This document shows, one piece after another, positions 1-6,460 of a stretch of 7,168 bases of DNA. Under the pieces are notes generated by a model. That model saw only the letters and a list, made by a program, of their open reading frames with translations, was not told the origin of the DNA and ran no database searches. A program made the translations under genes and the position numbers. Each line of letters starts with the position of its first letter. Position 1 is the first letter of the stretch. This DNA is from Planctomycetaceae bacterium. Its GTDB lineage: Bacteria > Planctomycetota > Planctomycetia > Pirellulales > UBA1268. Location: NCBI GenBank assembly GCA_947464585.1, contig CANHYS010000099.1:1-7168 (forward strand), read 5' to 3'.

Positions 1-138
1 AGGAGCGAACCGCTGCGGCTCTCCCGAGATTCCTATTCGCTGCGGCTGCTGGAATACGTCCGCGACGAGGCCCACCGCTTCGCGCAGCACTACCACCACC
101 TGCTCCGCAGCAAGCGGTCGTTCGACGAGGATCGCTGA
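1..138 (+). CDS. uvrC: UvrC-type excinuclease, C-terminal end (partial, 5' end outside window)
   Basis: Frame 1 is open from the left edge to TGA at 136-138 and gives 45 residues. The stretch LRLLEYVRDEAHRFAQHYHH, followed by LLRSKRS, matches the end of the UvrC endonuclease (RNase H-like) domain, where family members read roughly LLQxIRDEAHRFA-x-HR-x-RxKR. UvrC makes the dual incisions in UvrABC nucleotide excision repair in the cytoplasm. In E. coli-type UvrC this segment is followed by about 60 residues forming a tandem helix-hairpin-helix DNA-binding domain. Here the protein stops ten residues after the LRSKR motif, and none of the frames read on through the next 200 bases shows a GIG/GVG hairpin motif, so a recent frameshift is not evident. 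The GIY-YIG and UvrB-binding parts lie outside the window. A shorter UvrC paralogue is an alternative. The family call is firm; which paralogue it is cannot be settled here. Confidence 0.85.
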   Translation, partial: RSEPLRLSRDSYSLRLLEYVRDEAHRFAQHYHHLLRSKRSFDEDR

Positions 139-271
139 GTCGCTCGCTCGCGAAGCCAGCGATTCCGGTCCAGAACCGACGGGGTGTACCTGGTGCGCGC
201 GAGCACGCGGGGCAGCGGACCTCGGTTTTTCGCGGCTGGAGTCCGGTCCGGACGACCTTCTCCATTTTCTC

Positions 272-300
272 TTGCTTCGAAGGGACCATCTCCCCATGAT
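272..300 (+). promoter_or_regulatory. Weak sigma70-like promoter candidate for the secreted-protein gene
   Basis: TTGCTT (272-277) and CATGAT (295-300) are separated by 17 bases. They match the consensus hexamers at 3 of 6 and 4 of 6 positions. Transcription would begin near 307 and give a leader of about 45 bases before the GTG at 351. This is a weak match that could arise by chance; position and spacing are the main support. Confidence 0.2.
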
Positions 301-336
301 TCCGCCCCGCGTGAGATCTGCCGCGGCTCGTTGGCC

Positions 337-343
337 AGAGGAG
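337..343 (+). promoter_or_regulatory. Ribosome binding site fixing a GTG start
   Basis: AGAGGAG is followed by 7 bases and then GTG at 351. The strength and spacing of this site favour the GTG over the in-frame ATG at 420, which has no comparable purine run upstream. Confidence 0.6.
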
Positions 344-350
344 CGGTGTC

Positions 351-1301
351 GTGGTTGGAGCTGGAAATCATCCGTCGCACCGACAGCCCGCCGGCGACCG
401 GGCCGTTGCGTGGCTCGGCATGGCGGTCATGTCGCTGGCTTGCCTCTGCCCGTGCAGGTCCGCAGTCGCCACCGATTCGTCGCCCGTCCCCAAGCCCATG
501 ACGGTCATCGAAGCCGGCACCGTGGTGGATGATCCCAGCCGCGACCGCTGGAACCGGATCGTGCTCATCGCCACCACGCGGTTCGCCAGCGGCGACACTG
601 ACGATGTCTCCGCATCCATCAAGGAGACCGTTGTTGGATTCACGTTCTCGATCCTCGCCACCGTGCGGCCGGTCAAGACGCCGTCCGACAGCGGGGAAGC
701 CCCTCGGCACGAACTCGTCGAGGTCGGTGTCGGCAACTGCATGACAGTGAACGAACGACTCACCGTGGTCGCGCCCGATGCCACGATAGAGGGCTTGTCG
801 CTCGACTTCCTCGGCAAGCAGGTGCTGAACGCCAAGCAGAAGAGCCTCGGCGGCATCACCTGCGTCGGAACGCACGGCACGGCGGTCGTGTTCGACGTGC
901 CCACCCTGATGTTGCGGGGTGACGAGCACGAGGATCTCATCGTCCGGCACCTGGTACGGATCGACGCATCGTCGGGCGCCTGCTCGACCTGTGCCTGGCT
1001 GGTGTCGACCGACGAAGATGGCAGCCTCGAGCCGGTCGACGAACCGCTCCGGATCATCGACGGCGGCACCCGCGAAGAGCGACCCATCCACGTGGACGGC
1101 AGCCGATTCACCTTCGGGCTTCCCACCAAGCGGGCCTTCGCCGTGGAAGACCTGCCTCCCGGCCGGCGTGTCGACTGGTCCACATCGCTGCGGACCGCCG
1201 CCGACGTGCCCACCTACACGAACGAGTCACTCGATCGTCTCGTCACCGAACTCGACACGGCCGTCGCCAGCCTCCGCACGCTCCGCTCGGCAGAGCGATG
1301 A
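351..1301 (+). CDS. Exported protein of unknown function (316 residues)
   Basis: I do not recognise a named family. The GTG start follows a good AGAGGAG site. The first 40 residues look like an export signal: a leader with two Arg (R11, R17), a hydrophobic core AVAWLGMAVMSLACL, and a likely signal peptidase I site after A40 (AVA, then TD). Starting at the ATG at 420 would remove the positive part of the signal, another reason to prefer GTG. The mature part is about 276 residues, moderately acidic, with alternating hydrophobic stretches suggesting beta structure, a CSTC pair near residues 209-212, and a helical C-terminus (about residues 287-316) rich in Leu, Arg and Ser. The cysteines in the signal region (C31, C33, C35) do not form a proper lipobox. 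The segment RWNRIVLIATTRFASGD seems well conserved in character, and I have an impression of similar secreted proteins in planctomycetes, but this is not verified. It stands alone between uvrC and the convergent phosphorylase gene. Confidence 0.75.
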   Translation: MVGAGNHPSHRQPAGDRAVAWLGMAVMSLACLCPCRSAVATDSSPVPKPMTVIEAGTVVDDPSRDRWNRIVLIATTRFASGDTDDVSASIKETVVGFTFSILATVRPVKTPSDSGEAPRHELVEVGVGNCMTVNERLTVVAPDATIEGLSLDFLGKQVLNAKQKSLGGITCVGTHGTAVVFDVPTLMLRGDEHEDLIVRHLVRIDASSGACSTCAWLVSTDEDGSLEPVDEPLRIIDGGTREERPIHVDGSRFTFGLPTKRAFAVEDLPPGRRVDWSTSLRTAADVPTYTNESLDRLVTELDTAVASLRTLRSAER

Positions 1302-1349
1302 CAAGCGGGTCGATCATACTGTGAAGGGCTGCCCGTACGCTGTATACAC

Positions 1350-1377
1350 GCGAAACACGGCATCCTGCCGTTTTCGC
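1350..1377. terminator. Bidirectional intrinsic terminator between convergent genes
   Basis: GCGAAA (1350-1355) pairs with TTTCGC (1372-1377), and ACGGCA (1357-1362) pairs with TGCCGT (1366-1371). The only irregularity is a bulged C at 1356, and the loop is TCC (1363-1365). This gives 12 base pairs with an A-rich left flank and a T-rich right flank, so a GC core is followed by U residues in either direction (TTTT on the + strand, GTTT on the - strand). It lies 49 bases past the stop at 1301 and about 73 bases past the phosphorylase stop, so it can end transcription of both. The U tract is short, so strength is uncertain. Confidence 0.6.
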
Positions 1378-1380
1378 TTG

Positions 1381-1396
1381 GCCGACCTCCGTCGGC
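1381..1396. repeat. Perfect 6-bp stem-loop
   Basis: GCCGAC (1381-1386), loop CTCC, GTCGGC (1391-1396). It follows the terminator hairpin directly and lacks a T run on either side. It could protect the 3' end of the phosphorylase transcript or add to termination; this is inference from position. Confidence 0.5.
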
Positions 1397-1424
1397 GGGT
1401 GCTAACCCGGCCCTCCAGGCCTGG
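1396..1424. repeat. Further inverted repeats in the convergent gap
   Basis: CGGGT (1396-1400) and ACCCG (1405-1409) can pair around the loop GCTA, and CCAGGCCTGG (1415-1424) is a perfect 10-base palindrome. With the two hairpins to the left they cover most of 1350-1424. No obvious T tract follows them in either direction. Confidence 0.4.
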
Positions 1425-1449
1425 CGCCTTGGACGAGCGTCGATTCAGC

Positions 1450-3696
1450 CTACCGGCTGTGCATGTCGCACGACACGCCGCCGGCGGCCGGTACGTAGCA
1501 CATCCGGGCGTAGTCCATCACCATGCGGTGTGCACTGAAACGCCACGCCAGTGAACTGATCGAGTTCATCATCATCCTGATCCACGCCCGCGGCAGGCCG
1601 TCGCTGTCGCGATCGTAGAAGAGCGGGATCACCTCCTGCTCCAGCACCTTGTAGAGTGCCTCGCCGTCGCGACGGTCGGTGATCTCGTCATTGGAGTGCG
1701 TCTCGCCGCGGCCGATGGCGAAGCCGTTGCGGCCGTCGAAGGCCTCGGCCCACCATCCGTCGAGGATGGAGCAGTTGAGGCCGCCGTTGTAGACAACCTT
1801 CTGGCCGCTGGTGCCCGAGGCCTCGAGTGGCCGCCGCGGGTTGTTGAGCCACACGTCCACGCCCTGGATCAGGTGGCGGCAGACGTTGATGTCGTAGTCT
1901 TCGATGAAGACGACTCGGCCGGCGAACCGACTGTCGTTACGCAGGTTGGCGATCTTGCGGATCAACGCCTTACCGGGTTCGTCGGCTGGATGCGACTTGC
2001 CCGCATAGATGATCTGGATCGGCCGTTCGGCGTTGCTGATCAATCCATGGAGCCGATCGAGATCGGCGAGCACGAGATCGGCCCGCTTGTAGGTGGCAAA
2101 CCGCCTCGCGAAGCCGATCGTGAGGATGTTGGGGTCGAGTACCGAGCGTGCCGTCTCCACCGCCTCGTCGCATTCGCCGCGCCGCCGGCACTGCCGCGCC
2201 AGCCGCCGACGCACGAACTGCAGCAGGAGGTTCTTGAGCGCGTAGTGGGTCTCCCACAGCTCGCCCGGATCGCACTCGTGGATCTTCTGCCAGACGTCGG
2301 GCTCGCCCATGCGGCGAAACCAGTTTGCCGGGAAGATGCGGTCGTAAAGTTGCAGCATCTGCCAGGAGAGCCAGCTCGGCACGTGCACGCCGTTGGTGAT
2401 GTGGCCGATCGGCACCTCTTCCTCGACCCGCCACGGCCACAGTCCGGACCACATCTTGCGGCTGACGTGGCCATGCAACGCGCTGACGGCATTCGCCCGC
2501 CGCGACATTTTCAGCCCCAGCACCGTCATGCAGAACGGCTCGCCCTGGTTGTGGGGATCGACCCGCCCCATGCCCATGAGCTGGTCGTGGGAGATGCCGA
2601 GCGCATCCCGCATCGGGCCGAGGTATTCCTCGATCAGGCCGCCGTCGAACCGGTCATGGCCGGCGGGGACGGGCGTGTGCGTCGTGAACACGGTCTGGCG
2701 GGCCACCCTGCGAACCGCGTCGTCGAAGGAGTAGCCGTCGCGTTCCATCCGCCCGCGGACCGCCTCCAGCGTGGCGAAGACCGAGTGCCCCTCGTTGAGA
2801 TGGTAGACGCCGGGCACGATTCCCATCGCCCGGATCGCCCGCACACCGCCAACGCCGAGCACGAGTTCCTGCCGGATCCGCAGCCGCGAGTCGCCGCCGT
2901 AGAGACGGCTCGTCAGCTCGCGGTCTTCGGGGTTGTTGACCTCCACGTCGGAGTCGAGCAGGAACAGGTTGATGCGGCCCACCGCCATCTTCCAGACCTT
3001 GGCGAAGATCGGGCCCGACCGCGTATCGATCTGCACGGTGATCGGCTTGCCGTCGGCTCCGAGCGCGGGCTCGATCGGCAACGCCTCGGTCCGCGACTGG
3101 AGGTACTCCTCGTGCTGATAGCCGTCGATGTCGAGCTGCTGCTTGAAGTAGCCCTGGTCGTAGAACAGTCCCACGGCGATGAGCGGGATACCCAGACCGC
3201 TGGCACTCTTGATGTGGTCGCCGGAGAGCACGCCGAGACCGCCCGAATAGATCGGCACCGATTCATGGATGCCGAACTCGGCGGAGAAATAGACCACGGG
3301 CTTCGAGCCGAGCACGCCGGCATGGACATTGCTCCAGGTCGAATCGCCGGCCATGTATTCCTTGAGCCGGCGATAGGCCTGGTTGATCCGGCTGTAGAGC
3401 ACGAGTTCCGCGGCGCGGGCCTCCAGCCGCTCGGGCGTGAACTCCGCCAAAAGCGCGATCGGGTTGTGGTCAAGCTGCCGCCACCGGATCGGGTCGAGTT
3501 CCCGGAACAGATTGGTCACTTCCGGATGCCAGCTCCACCAGAGGTTGCGGGCCAGAGCCATGCACTTCTCGTAGAGTTTTTCAGGCGAAAGCTCATCGAG
3601 CCGCGGCGGTGCGTGCAGGCCGAGGCTGGCACTGCCGTTCGCGGGAACGCTGCCTGTAGCTGCACTGGTGGCGCGGGATTCTTCGGCCTGGCTCAT
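1450..3696 (-). CDS. glgP: Alpha-glucan (glycogen/maltodextrin) phosphorylase, GT35 family
   Basis: This 748-residue protein is a cytosolic PLP-dependent phosphorylase that releases glucose-1-phosphate from alpha-1,4-glucans. An Ala/Ser-rich tail (about 1-28) precedes the DUF3417 N-terminal domain of the TIGR02094-type subfamily (LARNLWWSWHPEV, 48-60). Next come the phosphorylase motifs: YFSAEFGIHES (136-146) with IYSGGLGVLSGDH (149-161), HLNEGHS (299-305), FTTHTPVPAGHD (337-348), GHITNGVH (431-438), GFARRFATYKRAD (528-540) and EASGTSGQK (625-633). K633, codon at 1798-1800, is the expected Schiff-base lysine for PLP. The residues seen are consistent with an active enzyme. The ATG at 3696 is chosen because GGAG (3704-3707, minus strand) lies 7 bases upstream; the frame stays open further upstream, but that part is arginine- and proline-rich and lacks family similarity. 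The protein ends soon after RMVMDYARMCYVPAAG, about 115 residues past the PLP lysine, so it is shorter than some actinobacterial members. It is transcribed alone, divergently from the acyl-CoA dehydrogenase-like gene. Confidence 0.95.
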   Translation of the reverse strand: MSQAEESRATSAATGSVPANGSASLGLHAPPRLDELSPEKLYEKCMALARNLWWSWHPEVTNLFRELDPIRWRQLDHNPIALLAEFTPERLEARAAELVLYSRINQAYRRLKEYMAGDSTWSNVHAGVLGSKPVVYFSAEFGIHESVPIYSGGLGVLSGDHIKSASGLGIPLIAVGLFYDQGYFKQQLDIDGYQHEEYLQSRTEALPIEPALGADGKPITVQIDTRSGPIFAKVWKMAVGRINLFLLDSDVEVNNPEDRELTSRLYGGDSRLRIRQELVLGVGGVRAIRAMGIVPGVYHLNEGHSVFATLEAVRGRMERDGYSFDDAVRRVARQTVFTTHTPVPAGHDRFDGGLIEEYLGPMRDALGISHDQLMGMGRVDPHNQGEPFCMTVLGLKMSRRANAVSALHGHVSRKMWSGLWPWRVEEEVPIGHITNGVHVPSWLSWQMLQLYDRIFPANWFRRMGEPDVWQKIHECDPGELWETHYALKNLLLQFVRRRLARQCRRRGECDEAVETARSVLDPNILTIGFARRFATYKRADLVLADLDRLHGLISNAERPIQIIYAGKSHPADEPGKALIRKIANLRNDSRFAGRVVFIEDYDINVCRHLIQGVDVWLNNPRRPLEASGTSGQKVVYNGGLNCSILDGWWAEAFDGRNGFAIGRGETHSNDEITDRRDGEALYKVLEQEVIPLFYDRDSDGLPRAWIRMMMNSISSLAWRFSAHRMVMDYARMCYVPAAGGVSCDMHSR

Positions 3697-3753
3697 GGTG
3701 TGGCTCCGGACGTGATGTGGAGATGGAGGGGGGAACCTGCCAGAAGGATCCGC

Positions 3754-3783
3754 AGTATAGCGAGCGACGATTTTCATTCGACC
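3754..3783 (-). promoter_or_regulatory. Candidate promoter for the phosphorylase gene
   Basis: On the minus strand TATACT (3754-3759) matches the -10 consensus at 5 of 6 positions. About 16-17 bases further upstream is TCGAAT, a poor -35. Transcription would start near 3747 and leave a leader of about 50 bases that includes the GGAG site before the ATG at 3696. The -10 is good and the -35 weak, so an activator or an alternative sigma factor could be involved. Confidence 0.4.
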
Positions 3784-3798
3784 CCCGCCCTGCATAAT
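3771..3798 (+). promoter_or_regulatory. Candidate promoter placing the start site at the ATG of the acyl-CoA dehydrogenase-like gene
   Basis: TTTTCA (3771-3776), a 16-base spacer, and CATAAT (3793-3798) match the sigma70 hexamers at 4 of 6 and 5 of 6 positions. The first transcribed base would fall about 7 bases past the -10, at or next to the A of the ATG at 3805. It overlaps the upstream part of the minus-strand candidate promoter, so the two directions could compete for RNA polymerase. Confidence 0.4.
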
Positions 3799-3804
3799 GG
3801 CGGC

Positions 3805-4860
3805 ATGTTCACTCCCGGAAGCCGACAACCTCACGCTGTTGCACTCGCAGCCCTGTGCGACACGTTGGCCGATCTCGCGGAAGAGACTGCCGAAATCGGC
3901 CCCTGGCGGAGCGGGGCCTTTGCTTCGCTGGCCCGATCGGGAGCGTTGGCAGGATTCATCCCCGCCGACTGCGGCGGCACGGCCGCTCCGGAGCCAGCGG
4001 TCCTCGAAATGCTTGCCGCGATCGCGGGCTGCTGCCTGACGACGGCGCTCGCCCTCACCCAGTGGGCCAGCGCCTGCCGGATCATCGCGGGTGGCGAGCC
4101 GGCCCTGCGATCGGCCCGGCTGCCCGCCCTGGCCCGCGGCGACACTCCGACCACGGTGGGCATCTCACAGCTCTCGACCAGCCGCCGCCACCTGGGCACG
4201 CCGGCGCTGGTCGCAGCACACAGCAACGGCACCTGGCGGCTGAATGGCCTCTGCCCCTGGGTCACGGGCGCCGACTCGAGCGACACGATCGTCACTGGTG
4301 CCCTCACCGAGACCGGCGAACAGTTCTTCTTCGTCGTGCCTACCGCCGCGAAGGGCCTCGACATCGCGCCGCCCATGCAGATGCTCGCCCTGTCCGGAAG
4401 CCGCACGTCGAGCGTAGCCTTCCGGGATGTCGAGCCAGCCGACGTGATCGTGCCGGCCGAGGCAGGCGTGCGGACGGGCGGTCTGGCGACCACGGCGCTG
4501 GCAGTGGGCGCCACCCGGGCGGCCATCGCCATCCTCGACGAAGAGGCCCTCGGGCGGCCGGCGCTCGAGCCTGTGGCTGCTGGCCTGCGGGCCGAGGTGG
4601 ACGAACTCTGGCGGCAGCTCGACGAGGCCGCGGTCGGTGGCATCGAACCGGCCGATCGCGATCGGCTGCGGGCCCACGCCAACGGCCTCGTCGTGCGGGC
4701 CGCGCAGGCGGCGCTGACCGCCTCGAAGGGGGCCGGCTTCGTGACGGGCCATCCGGCGGAGCGGCTCGTGCGCGAGTCGATGTTTTTTCTGGTCTGGAGC
4801 TGCCCGCAGTCGGTCACATCGGCCGTGATGTGCGAACTGGCCGGAATCGGTATCCCGTAA
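3805..4860 (+). CDS. Divergent acyl-CoA dehydrogenase-fold flavoprotein, possibly lacking the catalytic glutamate
   Basis: The 351-residue product resembles the acyl-CoA dehydrogenase superfamily. The N-terminal helical part contains LARSGALAGFIPADCGGT (42-59), the usual stretch before the substrate pocket. The middle beta domain has a degenerate flavin-contact motif (TTVGISQLSTS, 116-126, where typical members have SE-x-x-GSD), then WRLNGLCPWVTGADSSDTIV (144-163) and LALSGSRTSSVAFRDVEPAD (194-213). The C-terminal helical part has GFVTGHPAERLVRES (311-325), matching the G-x-P-x-x-R-x-x-R segment. Where acyl-CoA dehydrogenases carry the IYEGT-type catalytic Glu, this protein reads LVWSCPQSV (329-337). 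It may therefore act as a monooxygenase-like member, oxidise another substrate, or be non-catalytic. No signal peptide is seen. The ATG at 3805 has no Shine-Dalgarno sequence but suits a leaderless mRNA; an ATG at 3797 is out of frame. Its stop lies 21 bases before a DUF1254 gene, suggesting co-transcription. Fold assignment is fairly firm; the substrate is unknown. Confidence 0.8.
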   Translation: MFTPGSRQPHAVALAALCDTLADLAEETAEIGPWRSGAFASLARSGALAGFIPADCGGTAAPEPAVLEMLAAIAGCCLTTALALTQWASACRIIAGGEPALRSARLPALARGDTPTTVGISQLSTSRRHLGTPALVAAHSNGTWRLNGLCPWVTGADSSDTIVTGALTETGEQFFFVVPTAAKGLDIAPPMQMLALSGSRTSSVAFRDVEPADVIVPAEAGVRTGGLATTALAVGATRAAIAILDEEALGRPALEPVAAGLRAEVDELWRQLDEAAVGGIEPADRDRLRAHANGLVVRAAQAALTASKGAGFVTGHPAERLVRESMFFLVWSCPQSVTSAVMCELAGIGIP

Positions 4861-4871
4861 ACCTTGTTCTT

Positions 4872-4875
4872 GGAG
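4872..4875 (+). promoter_or_regulatory. Ribosome binding site fixing the ATG at 4882
   Basis: GGAG sits 6 bases before ATG 4882, in the short gap after the preceding stop codon. It rules out the in-frame TTG at 4864, which lies upstream of this site and would add six residues in front of a well-formed signal peptide. Confidence 0.65.
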
Positions 4876-4881
4876 TCGTTG

Positions 4882-6414
4882 ATGAAAACCACGCGCACTC
4901 ACATGCTCATCTCGGCCGCGGTCGCTGCCGTGCTCACGCACGTCGGGGCGGCGTCCGCGCAGCTGACCCGCTTCGAGGAACTCAGCAGCCTCCCATTCGC
5001 GGAAAACCGGCCCACGCCGGAGACGGCGCAGACGCTGCGTGACGAACTGCTGTTCCAGCGTGCAACGCAGACCTATCTCTGGGCCCTGCCGCTCGTCAAC
5101 ACGCTCGGCATGAAGGTCGGCTCGGAGAAAGTCTTCGGTGCTGGCTCCAACGTCTTGCCGGTCTGGAAGAAACGTCTCGATGCCAAGACCCTGGTGACGA
5201 CCCCCAACTCCGATGTCATCTATGCGATGGGCTATGTCGACCTCGGCACAGACGGCCCGCTCGTATTCGAGGCGCCGCCCAATCTCCAGGGCATCCTGCT
5301 CGATGCCTGGCAGCGGCCGATTCCGGTCGATGGCGGCAAGTTCTTTGGGGACGTCGGTCTGCCGGGCCCCGACGCCGGCAAGGGGGGAAAGTTTCTGCTG
5401 CTGCCGCCCGGCTACACGGGACCGGTGCCGGAGGACTGCTTCGTCTACCGTTCGCCGACCAACACCGTCTTTGTCTTTCTCCGAGCTTTCTATCAAGACC
5501 CGAAGAACCTCGCGCCGGCCGTCGCGCTCATCGAGCAGTCGAGGATCTATCCGCTCAACGGCAAAGAAGCCGCCAGGCCGATGCAGTTTCCCGATGCCTC
5601 CGGCGTGCCGGTCGACATGCTGCCGATCCGCGACGGCAGCGCCTTCGACGAACTGAAGAAACTGGTGGATCGCGAGGGCACCAGCCTCGCCGACTCCGAT
5701 GGGCTCGGCATGCTGGCCTCGATCGGCATCGCCAAGGGTCGGCCCTTCGAGCCCGACGCAAAGACGCGAAAGATCCTCGATCACGCCGCGAAGACGGCCT
5801 ACAAGATGAGCCGCGTCATCGGCTTCGAGGAGGTGGTTGCCGGTCGCTCCCTGCGGATCTATCCCGACCGCCGGTGGATCAACCCGATGGCCGACGCGAC
5901 CCCGGAGAATCTCGGCGGGCCTTTCGACCTCGGCTGGCACAGGGTGGCTGGGGGCTATCTCGATCTCGACGCGCGGATCTGGTTTTTCACCAACTACTAT
6001 TCGGTCAGTCCGGGCATGCTGTCACAGACGCCCGGCCGCGGCGCCAAATACATGATCGCCTTCGTCGATGGCAGCGGTGCGAACCTGTCGGGCGGCAGCC
6101 GCTACCGCCTCCGTCTGCCTCGCGATATCCCGGCCGCCAACTTCTGGTCAGTCACGCTCTACGAGGCCGAAAACGGCTCGGGGCTCGCCAACGGCCAGCC
6201 ATTCCCATCACTCGGCTCGCGCGACATGCCGGTGCAGAACGCCGACGGCAGCACGGACCTCTATTTTGGTCCGACGCCGCCCGCCGGCAAGGCGGGCAAC
6301 TGGCTCGCGACGGTGCCTGGCAAGGGTTACTTTGCCGTGCTCCGCCTCTACGGCCCGACCGCAGCCGCCATCGACAAAAGCTGGAAGCCCGGCGACATCG
6401 AGAAGGCGCCGTGA
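4882..6414 (+). CDS. Secreted DUF1254/DUF1214 protein, first of two tandem copies
   Basis: This 510-residue protein has the two-domain architecture of the DUF1254-DUF1214 family, whose biochemical function I do not know to be established. A signal peptide is clear: MKTTRTHM, a hydrophobic core, then ASA before Q27, so the mature protein begins near residue 27 and acts outside the inner membrane. The DUF1254 part includes FQRATQTYLWALPL (58-71), TPNSDVIYAMGYVDL (107-121, family motif tPNxDTxY), GPLVFEAPP (125-133), WQRP (143-146) and the glycine-rich PGPDAGKGGKFLLLPPGY (161-178), then YRSPTNTVFVF (189-199). The DUF1214 part has NFWSVTLYEAENGS (420-433), NADGSTDLYFGP (63-74 residues into the final 120), NWL (473-475) and RLYGP (488-492) near the end. 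Length and order are normal for a complete two-domain member. It lies 21 bases after the acyl-CoA dehydrogenase-like gene and 46 bases before a paralogue, consistent with one operon. No transmembrane segment is seen beyond the signal. Confidence 0.9.
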   Translation: MKTTRTHMLISAAVAAVLTHVGAASAQLTRFEELSSLPFAENRPTPETAQTLRDELLFQRATQTYLWALPLVNTLGMKVGSEKVFGAGSNVLPVWKKRLDAKTLVTTPNSDVIYAMGYVDLGTDGPLVFEAPPNLQGILLDAWQRPIPVDGGKFFGDVGLPGPDAGKGGKFLLLPPGYTGPVPEDCFVYRSPTNTVFVFLRAFYQDPKNLAPAVALIEQSRIYPLNGKEAARPMQFPDASGVPVDMLPIRDGSAFDELKKLVDREGTSLADSDGLGMLASIGIAKGRPFEPDAKTRKILDHAAKTAYKMSRVIGFEEVVAGRSLRIYPDRRWINPMADATPENLGGPFDLGWHRVAGGYLDLDARIWFFTNYYSVSPGMLSQTPGRGAKYMIAFVDGSGANLSGGSRYRLRLPRDIPAANFWSVTLYEAENGSGLANGQPFPSLGSRDMPVQNADGSTDLYFGPTPPAGKAGNWLATVPGKGYFAVLRLYGPTAAAIDKSWKPGDIEKAP

Positions 6415-6446
6415 CCGTGCCACGATGGTTTTCAAACAACGCTGCC

Positions 6447-6451
6447 AGGAG
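6447..6451 (+). promoter_or_regulatory. Ribosome binding site of the second DUF1254 gene
   Basis: AGGAG lies 9 bases before ATG 6461. The next in-frame ATG (6467) would be 15 bases away, too far, so 6461 is the better start. No promoter or terminator is seen in the 46 bases between the two DUF1254 genes. Confidence 0.65.
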
Positions 6452-6460
6452 ACACCCATC

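Larger units (their letters stand above)
139..350. other. Intergenic spacer between uvrC and the secreted-protein gene
   Basis: No credible gene is seen in these 212 bases; the open frames crossing it give Arg/Ser/Pro-rich translations typical of non-coding GC-rich DNA. It contains a near-palindrome GTCCGGTCCGGAC at 241-253 followed by a pyrimidine-rich stretch (256-275), and a run of five T at 226-230 without a strong stem in front of it. Either could weakly end uvrC transcription, but neither is convincing. A weak promoter-like pair lies at 272-300, and a ribosome binding site for the next gene at 337-343. Confidence 0.5.

Noticed and set aside
131..163. Inverted repeat ATCGCTG / CAGCGAT around the uvrC stop codon, considered as an intrinsic terminator.
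   Set aside because: The 19-base loop is large and no T run follows, so it is too weak to call.
241..275. Near-palindrome GTCCGGTCCGGAC followed by a pyrimidine-rich stretch, considered as a terminator for uvrC.
   Set aside because: Only 5 base pairs with a 3-base loop, and the following stretch is mixed C and T rather than a U tract at the stem base.
90..1091. Minus-strand and alternative + frames of up to 333 codons across the secreted-protein gene.
   Set aside because: They lack ribosome binding sites and recognisable motifs, and they overlap a frame with a clear signal peptide and start site.
1696..3804. A very long + strand open frame running antisense through the phosphorylase gene and straight into the acyl-CoA-dehydrogenase-like frame, as if a 1054-residue fusion.
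   Set aside because: The opposite strand encodes an unmistakable GT35 phosphorylase with all motifs and its PLP lysine. The antisense translation is His/Val/Asp/Arg-rich without family character, as expected from GC-rich codon bias. The real + gene begins at 3805.
4864..4881. TTG at 4864 as start of the first DUF1254 protein.
   Set aside because: It would place the GGAG site inside the coding region and put six extra residues before a well-formed signal peptide; ATG 4882 has ideal spacing.
4165..5940. A 591-codon minus-strand open frame opposite the acyl-CoA-dehydrogenase-like and DUF1254 genes.
   Set aside because: It crosses two well-supported genes and their gap, has an Arg/Asp/Gly-rich translation with no domain, and mirrors the strong third-position G/C bias of the sense genes.
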